A stretch of 64,000 bases of DNA, from positions 56,902,522 to 56,966,521 of the forward strand of contig CM070620.1 in the NCBI GenBank assembly GCA_036346255.1, read 5' to 3'. Within the stretch, counting starts at the first letter, position 1. Every line of letters starts with the position of its first letter. The notes beneath the pieces are model-generated. The model worked only from the letters and a program-made list of their open reading frames with translations. It had not been told where the DNA came from and did no database searches. This document shows positions 22,622 to 33,170 of the stretch, in pieces. Source of the DNA: Ampelocalamus luodianensis. Taxonomy: Eukaryota; Streptophyta; Magnoliopsida; Poales; Poaceae. A program made the position numbers and the translations under genes.

Positions 22622-22890
22622 TATCCCCTTTAGTAAACCCTATGCTGATCCACTCCCTGGGCTCTGAAATGAGGACTAGCTCCTTATGCCCAAATCTTTC
22701 TTTGGAAATCTTGGGAGTTCCCTTCTCAGTGGACTTGATAGTCTTGCACTCCCAAGGATTAGATGTAATCCTTGGAATGGATTGGTTAGCCAAAAACCAA
22801 GGTCAAATAAATTGTGCCGACAAGTCTATTGTGCTCACCAATGAGCAGGGTATGCAAGTTGAATTCAGCCCTGAGACTTCTTTCAGAGCA
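22622..22890 (+). pseudogene. pol: Chromovirus D protease, C-terminal part
   Basis: In the frame of the ATG at 22642 the sequence reads PLVNPMLIHSLGSEMRT upstream of and through that codon, aligning with PLLIRSPGSEMRADL in element C. It continues to the diagnostic VILGMDWLAKNQGQINC block (22760-22815). The catalytic DSGAS motif is missing because it would lie before 22622. The frame continues into RT. Confidence 0.83.
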
Positions 22891-23880
22891 GCTCTTGGCC
22901 TGGCCTGTTTGAGGGAAGTAAAAATTGAAGACTTCCCAGTGGTGGGGGAGTACCCGGATATGTTTCCTAGTGAACTTTCGGGGATGCCTCCGGATTGGGA
23001 TCTAGAATTTGTCATAACCCTAGTCCCTGGGACAGCACCTATCTCCAAAAGACCTTATAGATTGCCAGTCAATGACCTAGTTGAGTTGAAGCAGCAAATT
23101 GAAGAAATGCAAAACAAAGGCTTTGTTAGGCCGAGTTCCTCTCCTTAGGGAGCTCCAGTGATCTTTGTAGTAAAGAAGGATGGTACTCAACGTATGTGTG
23201 TAGATTATAGAGCTCTTAACGACATCACCATTAAGAACAAGTATCCGTTGCCCAGGATCGATGATTTGTTTAATCAATTAAAAGGAGCAGCAGTTTTCTC
23301 CAAAATTGATTTGAGATCGGGATATCACCAATTGAAGATTCGGCCAGAAGACATCCCTAAGACAGCCTTCTCAACTCGGTATGGACTTTATGAGTTCACA
23401 GTCATGTCTTTTGGATTGACCAATGCTCCTGCATACTTTATGAACTTACTAAATAAAGTGTTTATGGAGTACTTGGATAAGTTCGTCATTGTCTTTATAG
23501 ATGACATCCTAGTGCACTCTAAGACTGAAGAAGAACATAAAGACCACCTTCGGCTGGTCTTAGACAAGCTTAGAGACCACCAACTTTATGCTAAATTAGA
23601 GAAATGTGATTTTTGGTTGAAGAAGTCACCTTTTTGGGTCACATTATGTCAGCCGCTGGCGTAGTAGTCAACCCAAACAAGGTTCAAGACGTCTTCCTTG
23701 GCATGGCGGGGTATTACTGTCGGTTTATTGAAGGCTTTTCGAAGATAGCAAGGCCTCTTACTCAGCTGCTCAAGAAGGAAACCAAGTACGTTTGGACCTC
23801 AGCTTGTGAACAAAGTTTTCAAGAGTTAAAGAAGAAGATCTCAAGACTAACTATCCCTACCTCTTTGCTGGCCAAGCTTG
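22891..23880 (+). pseudogene. pol: Chromovirus D reverse transcriptase, 3' truncated
   Basis: Well preserved: PYRLPVNDLVELKQQ, then an in-frame TAG at 23146-23148 where relatives have the Trp of SSPWG, then VKKDGTQRMCVDYRALN, KYPLPRIDDLFNQL, SGYHQLKI, SFGLTNAPAYFMNLLN and the catalytic FVIVFIDDILVHS (23485-23520). A frame change near 23620 leads into VTFLGHIMSAAGVVV. About 16 residues are then missing between KVQDV and FLGMAGYY compared with element A, apparently in frame. After SFQELKKKI near 23840 the sequence runs into 3'-terminal non-coding sequence. One nonsense codon and one frameshift suggest moderate age. Confidence 0.87.
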
Positions 23881-23902
23881 AATCTCGGGGTCAAGATTCC
23901 CT

Positions 23903-23916
23903 TAAGGGGGTAGGTT
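23903..23916 (+). other. Polypurine tract of chromovirus D
   Basis: TAAGGGGGTAGGTT directly before the TGTAACATG start of the LTR at 23917. Confidence 0.83.
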
Positions 23917-24604
23917 TGTAACATGTAATATCCAAAATTTGGTCTGTTTTGAGGTTTTAAAAGTAAAAATAACCATTTGGACTTTTCTGCTAAAGTTAAA
24001 AGCTTAACCTGAATTTTCAGAGTTCAAAAACAATTTAATATGATTAATGTCAACATCAACTATATTAAAATTATTTTATTTGGGTTCTATGTGCTTGGAT
24101 ATATTTTCTAGAATTTTTCTGAGTACATTTGCTATTTTCTATTTGTTATTTGGAGTTTCTGTTATTTTCTAAAAAGAAAAGCTATTATAAATCTCAGAAA
24201 TGCTCTCGGGCCTAATCTTCTAAACCTAGCCCATTCCTTTGCTTTTCCCGGCCCATCTCTTCCGCTTTCGGCCCAAAACCATTGCAGCCCACTCCGTTCC
24301 TCTCTTCGCTCGCGCGCGCCTTCGCATCCCTCTGCTAGGTGGGCCCGCCCGCAAGTCGTCCTCCTCCTCTGGGTTTCTTCTCCGCGTGAGGGACGCCTGG
24401 ACCGCCATTGCTTGAGCTTCAAAGCTTCGTCCAACAACTGAAATCTCAACAAGAAAATCCTCTACAATCGTATCGTTGATCTTCCTTATCTCCCCGCATT
24501 CAAATCTCTCAAAATCTTATCCCGAAACCCTTCTATCTCTATCTCTAACTCGTGGCCGAGGCGGACTCTCTTTAGGGTTTCCCTTCTCGGCCATCCCGGT
24601 GCCA

Positions 24605-24612
24605 TATAAAAG
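24605..24612 (+). promoter_or_regulatory. TATA box of LTR D
   Basis: TATAAAAG within CCATATAAAAGGGACCCC, followed by a C/T-rich likely transcription start. Confidence 0.75.
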
Positions 24613-26391
24613 GGACCCCAAGCTTCGCCCTTGCCTCCTCATACCGAATCCCCACCTCGTTCCCCTTCTAAAGCCCCGGCGCCGCCACAATTTGGAGCTT
24701 TAAGGTTTTTCGCCGCCGATCTGTTCTTCGTCAATTCTGCCACCGCCGTCAATGCTCCATCGCGTTCAACCGGTGTTCTAGCATTGCCGCCGCCTGGGCT
24801 TCACAGTGCACGCCTCCGCTTCACCAGATAACCCTCGTAGCCCCGTTGTCGCCTTTGGCCGTGACGCTTCCGCCGCCAACCTTGAGCGCCGCCGCAGTTT
24901 TGGTCACCGCCGGGAGCATCCAACCGTGTCACCAGATTCGCGAGGTTGCGAGGAGCCCAGCGCTAGCCTCCGTCGTCGCTGCCGTGGCCGGAACCGCCGT
25001 TATCGTACACGGCCGACAAACCTCTCCGGGGGTGACGTCACCAGTTGACGTGTGCATCCGAGTCATGGTCCAGCTAGCCTCCACATTAGTCGATTGCTTG
25101 CGTGTCAGCCATGTGTATGCATGCGTGTCAACTAACGTGGTAGACCCAGATCCAATCCCTAACCCTAGCCGGGTGGACTTGGTCCACGGTGCATCCTCTC
25201 ACTTACAGTGGGACCCATCTGTCAGCCCAATTTTCTTTATTTCTTTCTCAGCCAAAATTCCTTCGCTGACGTCATGCTGGCGTCATAAGTCGATTTTCCA
25301 GTAGAAAAGTAAATCTTGAAATTCCAGAAAATCCTATTAGGGTATTTCTTTAGGGTTTCAATCTTCCAAAGCCCATATCTTTTGTATCCAAACTCCGATT
25401 GAGTCCATTCAAATTCCTAAATTCATCTAAAATCCAGATCTATTTATTTGATATTTTTATTTAATTTTTGGAGTTTTTTTTCTCCCTGTTGTTTATTTAT
25501 TTGGTTTATTTGCTTGTTTTTGCGAGTAGATGTTGATACTTCGGGAAGCTTTGAGCAAGGAGTAGCATACCAAGATGAAGATCAGTCCCAGGATTTATTC
25601 CAAGGCAAGTCGTGGTCCTTTGATCATATTGAACCTATGATTTCAAGAGTATATTGTTTTATACAACTACATGCTATATTTATATCAATTGCTTTGGGTA
25701 TAGTTATTACCTGTTGTCGTTATGCCTCCTTTGATAATTTGAATGTCATGAATCCTTTGTCACCTTAGCATGGGTAATTTTAGTCGGACATATTTGTATT
25801 GCCAACATGGGTATCGTACCAATACTTAGTTCAGCTTAGATACGATGGGTTTGTCATCACATGTGTCATAATGATTAATCTTGACTTAATGAAATATGGA
25901 ACCGTGGTGGTGAGCCACTCTTGTTAAAATTTGTGTACCATCACGGGGTGTGTCATGGGTTTTGGTTAAATAAAATGGTTTTCGCTTGGGCGAGTGGTTG
26001 GTGGATAGTGGGGATGTGGATTGAACATGTTGTGGGTTTGTGGTAGTCTCGCCTGAGTAACTTGTCAAGGACTTAATCTTGTGCGCCATTGAACTGGGCC
26101 TTAACCGTACAACCACATGCCTGATGGGATGGGCCTGGCTGACTAATTAGCAATGTCTTAATTTTGGTTCTGTCATGTGAAGTGTGAGCTATGGGAAACG
26201 TATTCTCACGGTGGCGCAAGAGGGGGGCCCTGTCTGGTCGGAAAGACATTTAGTGTTGTAACCTTAGCGGGCAGAACTGGGTTAAGAAGGAGCTTTGTAA
26301 AAGCCTTGCGATGAACACTTAGTCGCACACCTCGGAAGTGTGTTAAACGGACATTATAAGTTGATCTATCTCTTATGGGTCAAGCTGTATA

Positions 26392-26442
26392 ACCTCTGCA
26401 GAGTGTAAAATTATTTGAATAGCCATGTCGGCGGTTATGGAC
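26392..26442 (+). other. Conserved dyad block, LTR D
   Basis: CTCTGCAGAG palindrome, TTATTTGAATAG and a GT...GGAC segment, in the same order as in LTR A. Confidence 0.75.
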
Positions 26443-27474
26443 GTGCTCGGGGATTTCACACGGGAGATAGAGTTTCTTCAAAAATGAGTCGGAGTGTGGA
26501 TGGGAAGTTCACTTGATGAATATAATGTTTGTTTGGTAAATAGGTCATTCATTTGGTGGTTTGTGTCAATTGGTGAATAGGAATTCACTTATCATTGGAT
26601 TGGTTGGGAGTGAATGGGAAGTTCACTAGTCGTTTCAAAACAATTATTTAATTATTGTTATTGTTTTCAATTACGCATTTCAATCTACATATTGTATTTG
26701 TCGTAAATGCTGCTTTATGCAAATGAGCCATACAGCTATACTTTATTCAAGCCCTGCATGAATACTATTTGCATACATTTCCCCACGACTTGCTGAGTAC
26801 ATTCAAAGTACTCATGGCTTTATGCCTTCTGTTTGATCAGTAGTGGAGGGAAAATATCAAGCTGCCCAAGAGTTCTTCGCCCAGGAGGACCATGAAGGTT
26901 TTGCGGATTAGGATGCGTTCTCCACTCGATTGCCTATGGGCATGTTGATTGGCCATTGAAGAGTTTATTTCCGCTGCAAGAGTTTATTTGTTTCTTTAGC
27001 CCTGCGTGGCAAGTTAAGTAAACGTTGGCCATAAGGTCCGGTTATTATAATTATTTGTTACTTTGTGATCTTTTTAGTTAAATCGAATAAATGGATGGTA
27101 TTTCATCACTGTTTCCTGTGTGAGCTAGCTACTGATCTGGGACTAGTTCGGAATACACAGAGGGTTCCTGAGATGTATTTTCGGGTCCCAACATAACACC
27201 CCGGTGTTTAGAGCCTTTTTGAAAATTTTAAAATAAAAAGAACCATTTGGTTTTGATGAGAATTCCAAGCTTAACTTGAAATTTTAGAATAGAATTCAAT
27301 TGACTAACTCAAACTTCAACTAAAAATCTCTATTGGTTGTTGGGGTTGCTGGAGGTTTTGTGATCTCCCCCATTCTGTGCTGGTTTTGTTCCCCGCGTCC
27401 TTCAGGACCTCCCTATGCCCTCTAGGACCTCCTCCATGCTCATTTGGACCTCCCCGCGTCCGTCAGGACCTCTT

Positions 27475-28010
27475 GTCACTTTAATCTTGACCATTAGGAC
27501 TTTCCCCCTGTGAGATCGTAGCCGTCAGGACCTCCCCTTGCTTTAATCTTGACTGTTAGGACCTCCCCCCTGTGAGATCTTAGCCGCCAGGACCTCCCCT
27601 TGCTTTAATCTTGACCGTTAGGACCTCCCCTTGTGAGATCTTAGCCGCCAGGACCTCTCTCGCTTTAATCTTAACTGTTAGGACCTCCCCTTGCGAGATC
27701 TTAGCCGTCAGGACCTCCCCCCGCTTTAATCTTGACCGTTAGGACCTCCCCTTGCGAGATCTTAGCCGTCAAGACCTCCCCTCGCTTTAATCTTGATCGT
27801 TAGGACCTCCCCTTGTGAGATCTTAGCCGTTAGGACCTCCCCTCGCTTTAATCTTGACCATTAGGACCTTCTCCCCCGTGAGATCTTAGCCGTCAGGACC
27901 TCTCCTTACTTTAATCTTGACCGTTAGGACCTCCCCTTGTGAGATCTTAGCCGTCAAGACCTCCCCTTGTTTTAATGATGACCATCAGGACCTCTTGTCG
28001 CTTTGATCTT
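27475..28010 (+). repeat. 61-bp tandem repeat (GACCTCC minisatellite) in U3 of LTR B
   Basis: Eight units starting at GAGATC on 27512, 27574, 27635, 27695, 27756, 27817, 27880 and 27941. Each unit has two halves of about 30 bases, one beginning GAGATCTTAGCCGTCAG and one CTTTAATCTTGACCGTTAG, both ending in GGACCTCCCC. Confidence 0.93.
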
Positions 28011-28196
28011 GACCGTCCAGACCTCCCATTTGTCCCGAGGACCTCTCTGTTCTTGGCCGGCACCTGTTGTGTCGCATTAAATGATGTCAGCCTTGGCAGC
28101 ACCAGGCTATCTTTTGTCCCATCTTTTATCCACTCCTATCATTTCCTTCACTTACTTTTGAGCCCGAGAGTCTTTGGAAATTTCAGTAGCTCTGGC

Positions 28197-28204
28197 TATA
28201 TAAA
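28197..28204 (+). promoter_or_regulatory. TATA box of LTR B
   Basis: TATATAAA in CTGGCTATATAAACCTACG, just downstream of the minisatellite. Confidence 0.75.
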
Positions 28205-29388
28205 CCTACGTAGCCCTTCTGCCTCATCCTTTTGCTCCTTGCCTCCCTCTAGCTTCATCGGCAAGCTCTTGGATCTCCTCCAAAGCACTCTGGACCTCCT
28301 TCCTTAAGCTTCGGACCTCCTCCAGAAGCTCCTAAGACCTCCTCCAAACCAATCAATCCTTTATGTTGGTGCATTTTAGTGTTTATTTGGGGTTCTCTTG
28401 ATTCTTGACTGAGCTTTCTATTGAGTTGTTTTGTTTTTCTCGCGTGTAGACTGTGAAGGCACTAAGGAGCAAGAGTTCTCTGAAGAAGAAGAAGACACCC
28501 AAGCCTTTGAGCAAGGCAAGTTACACCCTTGATCATTTTGCACCCATTATTTCAATCTACGTATTTCTGTTTCAAGCTAAGTAATGCATGCTTATCTTAC
28601 TTAATATTGCAATACCTGTGTTTGCTCTCATAGTTAGACCTAACTCCTTTTGTATGGCCAATGTTGATATTGCTCCTGATCTATTGTCACCTAGATGAAA
28701 ACCTGGTCGACACTTTAGTGTGATCAGGACCTATTGGAAAGAAATGCTTAGTTATGCTTAGATCAAAATCATATTTTGGGGAAATTTCTTTTCAACTGCA
28801 GACCAATTATTTTTCCTCAAATGTTTTTAACGATGACATTGTTGTGTCCTGGAGGTAGCAACCATGGCATTGGTGTGCCATAGGGGTTTCAACCGTGGCA
28901 TTGGTGTGTCATGGATGTTTGAAAAGCAAAGAAATGGTTTGGACTTAGGCGAATCTGGTTGTTTGGTTGGTGTAGGTTTATGCACGGGGGGTCGTGTGAT
29001 CCGATGCCCCAGGGTTGAGGTTGTCGCCCAGGTCAGTTAAGGACCGGTCTGCGAGTGTATTTTGCTATGCCTTTGTCGTGCAACCACATGTCCTGTATGG
29101 GCGGGACCTGACCAACTAATTTGCATAGTGTCATCGCGGTTGATCCGGCTGGGGTGTGGGTGATCTTTTATGGCCTGTCTTTTATGACTGTGTAATTCCC
29201 ACAAGGCTCAAGAGGGGGCCCTAGATCTCTACGGGTTTCTATCTGTAGGGAGGGGTGAAACCTTAGAGTAGGGTGGATCACGGTGGAACAATGCATTGTA
29301 AAGGTCTTGTGGTAATCCCTTAGTCGCCTACCGTTGGAAGTGTGTGAGTAGACAGTATAAGTGTATTACCTCTTGTGGGTAAAGCCGC

Positions 29389-29441
29389 ACACCTCTGTAG
29401 AGTGTCAAACTATTCGAATAGCCGCGTCCTCAATTATGGAC
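29389..29441 (+). other. Conserved dyad block, LTR B
   Basis: CTCTGTAGAG, a perfect CTATTCGAATAG (29410-29421) and GTCC...GGAC. Confidence 0.8.
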
Positions 29442-30070
29442 ATGCTAGAAAAGCTGCTCAAAGTTAGATCTTTGGTTTGTTTTCAAAGGACTTGAAAAGA
29501 ATTGGTTTGGATTTCTATCCAAATGCGTTGGGGAGGGAGCCTGGTGACAGGAGAATATCCTTCACACTTTGTTGATGAATGTTATCCAACTGTAAAATTA
29601 ATCTTGCAAATGACTTTCTAATTATTGACATATGCTTTGAAACCTATTACTTATAATTGAAAATAAACATGGCTTTGTGCAACTCAACCATATAAGCTCT
29701 CCCTTGTGATATCCATATATGCATGTCACATTCTTAATTGACGGGTGTGACTTGCGAGCACGATAGTTGTGCTCATTCTTGCTCGAAATTAATCTTTTGA
29801 GCAGGAGAGGACTACCTTGATGATGATGAGGACCAAGTCAACTAGGCAGCGGCCTCCATCCAATTTCCTGTGGTGTATTGGATGGATTCTACTTATTTTG
29901 TTTCCGTCGTGTATTATGTTCTTGTAGGCTTGTGACCAACCTTGTAACCAACTCTTCTGTGTAAATACAGTCTTTTGTGGATGTATGTTATCACTTGTTT
30001 TTGCTGTGCGAGCTAGCAGTTGATCCTTGGGACTAGCTCGATTTGCATAGGGGGCCTTGGGGACGATCCT

Positions 30071-30290
30071 AGCCCTCCACGACCACCCTCCGGACTGGTC
30101 GTAGAGGTCTTGGGGGCAGTCTCAGCCCTCCACGACCACCATCGGGTCCGGTCGTTGGAGGTCCTGAGGTGCCTCCAGCCCTCCACGACCTCCCCTGGTC
30201 TGGCCGTGGGAGGTTTTTGCGGTGATCCCTAGCCCACGACCTCCTCGGGTCCACTCCCTGTACCTCTGGGAGGTCCTGCTGGACCTCCTA
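30071..30290 (+). repeat. 53-bp tandem hairpin repeat near the 3' end of LTR B
   Basis: Units begin at 30071, 30124, 30177 and 30231. The units carry CCTCCACGACC and a downstream near-complement such as GGTCGTTGGAGG, so each can fold. Similar GGAGGTCC words continue to about 30360. Confidence 0.85.
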
Positions 30291-30409
30291 GGTGGTCCTG
30301 GGGATTCCCTCGGGTGATCCTATTGGACCTCCTGGGAGGTCCTGGAGGACCACTTGGGTGGCCCCGGGGTGGGTCGCGATATTTTTCGATGTACCCGATA
30401 AGTTTGTCC

Positions 30410-30778
30410 TGGTAGCGAGAGTAGGAAACGGGACGACGCTAGGAGTTCCTTCTAGTGGGCAGGACCACGTGCATAAAGGAGAAGCTTCGACTAGGTGTGT
30501 TTCTTCCTCCGACCAGTTAAAACCGATCAAGTTTATCAGAAGTGGTCGAACGAATCTCAAAAGTGTGCTCTTCTTAGAATATTTTTCAAAATGAATAAAT
30601 AAACTAAGGTGACATGAATTCGCTTAAAAGATTTTTTGACCATGTTTCTGAGCTCAAATACTTTGTATTGGTAGCAAAAGTTAGGAACAAGGTGACACTA
30701 GGAAGCTTCTTCTAGCGGGCAGGACCACATGCAGAGAGGAGAGACTTGGACTAGATGTTATGTCCTTTCTCCGACCAG
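30410..30778 (-). repeat. Diverged repeat pair in Tat 3' UTR
   Basis: About 110-base copies at 30410-30517 and 30668-30778, spaced about 259 bases. Both contain CTAGYGGGCAGGACCAC-like and CTCCGACCAG words. Confidence 0.82.
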
Positions 30779-30888
30779 TGTAAAGGGGAAATGAGCGTAT
30801 GAAGAATGATCTAAAAAAATAAAAGCAAAATTCAAAGAAAGACAATAAAGATAGAAAGAACCTGATACTTTATTGTCGTAGAGGTTTG

Positions 30889-32124
30889 TTACACATAAAA
30901 CTTGCGTAACTGGTCAATATTCCAGGAGTTTGAGAGAACGCGACAATCCTCCATTGCAAGTCGTACCGATCCTGGACGTGTAACTCCGACCACGGTGTAA
31001 GGACCTTCCCACTTGGGGGAAAGTTTATTCCGATTAGACTGGGATTGGATAAGCCTCAATACCAAGTTACCTACAGCAAAGCTGCGAGGTTGGACCTTAC
31101 GATCGTAGTATCTACGCAAGGCTTGTTGGTAGACTGCTAAACGGATTAGAACATTGTTCCTCTTTTCCTCGAGCAGGTTGATGTCATCCGCTCGAAGCTG
31201 TGCTTGGGTGGAATCGTTGAAATTTTCGACTCGCGTGGACCTGATCTTTAGTTCTGGCGGGAGCATGTCTTCGGCGCCAAAAACTAGAAAGAAAGGTCTT
31301 TCTCCTATAGCTCGACTAGTTGTCGTATGAATTGCCCATAATACTAAAGATAATTCTAGTACCCAAGCCCCCAAGTGTTTGACAAGCTGATCGAAGACTC
31401 GGGTCTTAATTCCCTTCATTATCTGGCCATTCGCTCTTTCGACCGCCCCGTTGCTTTGGGGGTGGGCAACAGAAGCGTAACACAATCGAGTTCCCAACTC
31501 ATCGTAAAATTCCTGAAATTTTACACTCGAAAATTGTTTGCCATTATCCGTGATGATTCGACTTGGTACTCCAAATCGAGTTATCACGCATCTCATCATG
31601 AACCTTTTTGCTGCTTCCGTTGTTATCCTAGTCACAGGCTTAGCTTCTATCAATTTTGTAAACGTGTCAATAGCCATAAAAAGGAATTCGAATCCACCTA
31701 GAGTTCTGGGTAATGGTCCTTGGATATCGAGACCCAAGGTCGCAAAAGGCCAAGACAGAGGGATTGTTTGCAATGCCTGAGCCGGTTGGTGTATTTGCCT
31801 GCTATGAAACTGGCACTGTACACACTTTTTGACCAACTCCTTGGCATCGTAGAGGGCCGTTGGCCAATAAAAACCCTGTTAAAAGGCTTTACCGACCCGC
31901 GTTTTGTAAGAAGCATGAGTCCCACAGATGCCTCCATGTATGTCATGAAGGAGTTTTAATCCTTCGCTCTGCGGAATACATCGCATGAGCAACCCTTGAG
32001 TTCCTCTTTTATAAAGGACTCCTTCGACCAGAGCATACATTTTGGCCTTTCGGGATAGTCGATCTGCTTTGAGATTGTCATCGGGTACGGAACCCATCTG
32101 AAGATACTCGTAGATGGGAGTCAT
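30889..32124 (-). pseudogene. pol: Tat element integrase
   Basis: Integrase with HHCC zinc motif (GICGTH, then CVQCQFH near 31810) and a full catalytic set: Asp in LDIQGPLPRT, Asp in RIITDNGKQF, Glu in HPQSNGAVERANGQI. The tail has SFAVGNLVLR and LSPKWEGPYTVVG, typical of Tat/Ogre integrases, and no chromodomain. The frame is open throughout except for one TAA between KAF and QGFYWPTA near 31877. With that single nonsense codon it is the best-preserved enzyme of this element. Confidence 0.92.
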
Positions 32125-32248
32125 TCAGGTATCTTCGTACTCTAGAGAGGTCGTCTCGATAGGAGGCGTCTCTAGTTCTTCAACTAGGGACGGCGTTTGA
32201 AGTTGCTCCAAAAAAAACTCCTTTTGGTACTGTGAATCGGAAAGAACC

Positions 32249-32253
32249 TATAC
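32249..32253. repeat. Left target-site duplication of element C (TATAC)
   Basis: TATAC before TGTAACAGCCC, repeated at 58691-58695 after CCTCACA. Confidence 0.93.
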
Positions 32254-33162
32254 TGTAACAGCCCTAACTTAGGGTTTGTATTTCAAATGTAAAATTTTGA
32301 GGAGAAATAAAAACTTTTGTTGTCTCATCAAATCATTTGGAAGTTTTCCAAATTTTCCCTAGCAATTTCCATTTTCTAGAATTAAATTCTTGTGAATGGA
32401 AATTGTTGTCAGCAAATTCTTAGCTTTCAAACTTGTGATCATCCTCTGAAATTATTTTTCCTATCATCCTGATCATCCTATCTACCTCCCTGAATTATTT
32501 CACAATTTTTAGATTTTAGTTGCTATTTCAAATGCCCAAGTCAAACCAGTTTAGAAATCTGGTCAAACCCTTAGGCAGCAGCTTGTGAATTTTCTTGGGA
32601 GAAATCTAATGCATGAAAACTCCTGGAAAAATTTCACAAGGTGGTCCTCTGTTCCAGTTAGCTTCCATAAAAATTTCGAAATTTTTGGAGCCCTGGAGCT
32701 ATCTCTAAAAATTTCCCAAAACCTCTCTGTCTTTTAAATCGAATTAAAAACATCGCTTGTCGGGCCCGAACCACACTTGGGCTCGAGTCCGACCGCACTA
32801 ATGGACTCGGTCGCGTCAACTAATCGCACGCCGAGTCCAATCAATCGTGACCATCCGATGAAGATCGAACGATCCACGTCGCGTGCGCAACCGACCTGTC
32901 CGAATGCATACACCAATCTCAGCCATCCATTTCAGATCCAACGGTCGGTGCGTTTCTGATCAAGTCAAACCACCGGTTCGCACCGCTTCGACAGTCGCTG
33001 ACAGGGCGGTCCCACCTGCAGGCTGTTTCCGCCACGTCGTTTCGCCACTCGAGCGCAACACTCGCCCGCGCGCTCTCGCCGGCTCGCCGCTGCATGCACG
33101 CGCCACCTCGCCTCACGGTCTTTTCACCGCCCACGCCTCACCTCGCGCCTCCGCTTTGCTCC

Positions 33163-33170
33163 TACAAAAG
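33163..33170 (+). promoter_or_regulatory. TATA-like box of C 5' LTR
   Basis: TACAAAAG in CTCCTACAAAAGCCCACGAG, preserved at 55486-55493 in the 3' LTR. Confidence 0.55.

Larger units (their letters stand above)
22622..27193 (+). mobile_element. Chromovirus D, internally deleted, 5' part cut off by LTR F
   Basis: Visible parts are the second half of protease, RT, a polypurine tract and a 3' LTR of about 3.28 kb. Protease sequence begins at the very base where LTR F ends, so F appears inserted in D and the gag and 5' LTR should lie left of the window. Between RT and the polypurine tract, RNase H, integrase and chromodomain are absent. D is followed directly by LTR B. Confidence 0.8.
23917..27193 (+). 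repeat. Chromovirus D 3' LTR
   Basis: Starts TGTAACATGTAATATCC and ends near GGGTCCCAACA. It has a TATA box at 24605, a GC-rich transcribed start (24650-25060), the dyad block (26392-26442), a perfect TGAGTAC/GTACTCA hairpin (26794-26814) and the GTGAGCTAGCTACTGATC end segment shared with LTR B. The GC-rich short frames at 24476-25304 are not supported as genes. Confidence 0.82.
27194..30382 (+). repeat. LTR B (solo LTR or LTR of a longer element)
   Basis: Starts TAACACCCCGGTGTTTAG, lacking the usual leading TG, and shares a related start and end segment with LTR D (GCGAGCTAGCAGTTGATCC near 30008). Contents: a 61-bp minisatellite (27475-28010), TATA box (28197), dyad block (29389-29441), GAGCAC/GTGCTC hairpin (29756-29774) and a 53-bp hairpin repeat near its 3' end. 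Its right boundary with the Tat 3' UTR is approximate. Nothing between 28300 and 30000 looks coding. Confidence 0.7.
30383..32253 (-). mobile_element. Tat-lineage Ty3/gypsy element, 3' portion (integrase and 3' UTR)
   Basis: Minus-strand piece continuing the element whose 5' portion is at 58696-62923. The two reading frames join at the TATAC duplication flanking element C. It carries an RNase H-integrase linker (32130-32248), integrase and a 3' UTR with repeats. No 3' LTR of this element is in the window: LTR B begins where it would be expected. Confidence 0.87.

Noticed and set aside
27475..28010. Regular direct repeats as a CRISPR array
   Set aside because: Units are contiguous with no variable spacers, eukaryotic LTR context, no cas genes.
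30020..30254. Short GC-rich frames on both strands as a small gene
   Set aside because: They are translations of the 53-bp hairpin repeat.
23917..30382. LTRs D and B as a tandem LTR dimer of one element
   Set aside because: They are related but clearly diverged, B carries the minisatellite that D lacks, and the missing TG of B fits an insertion.
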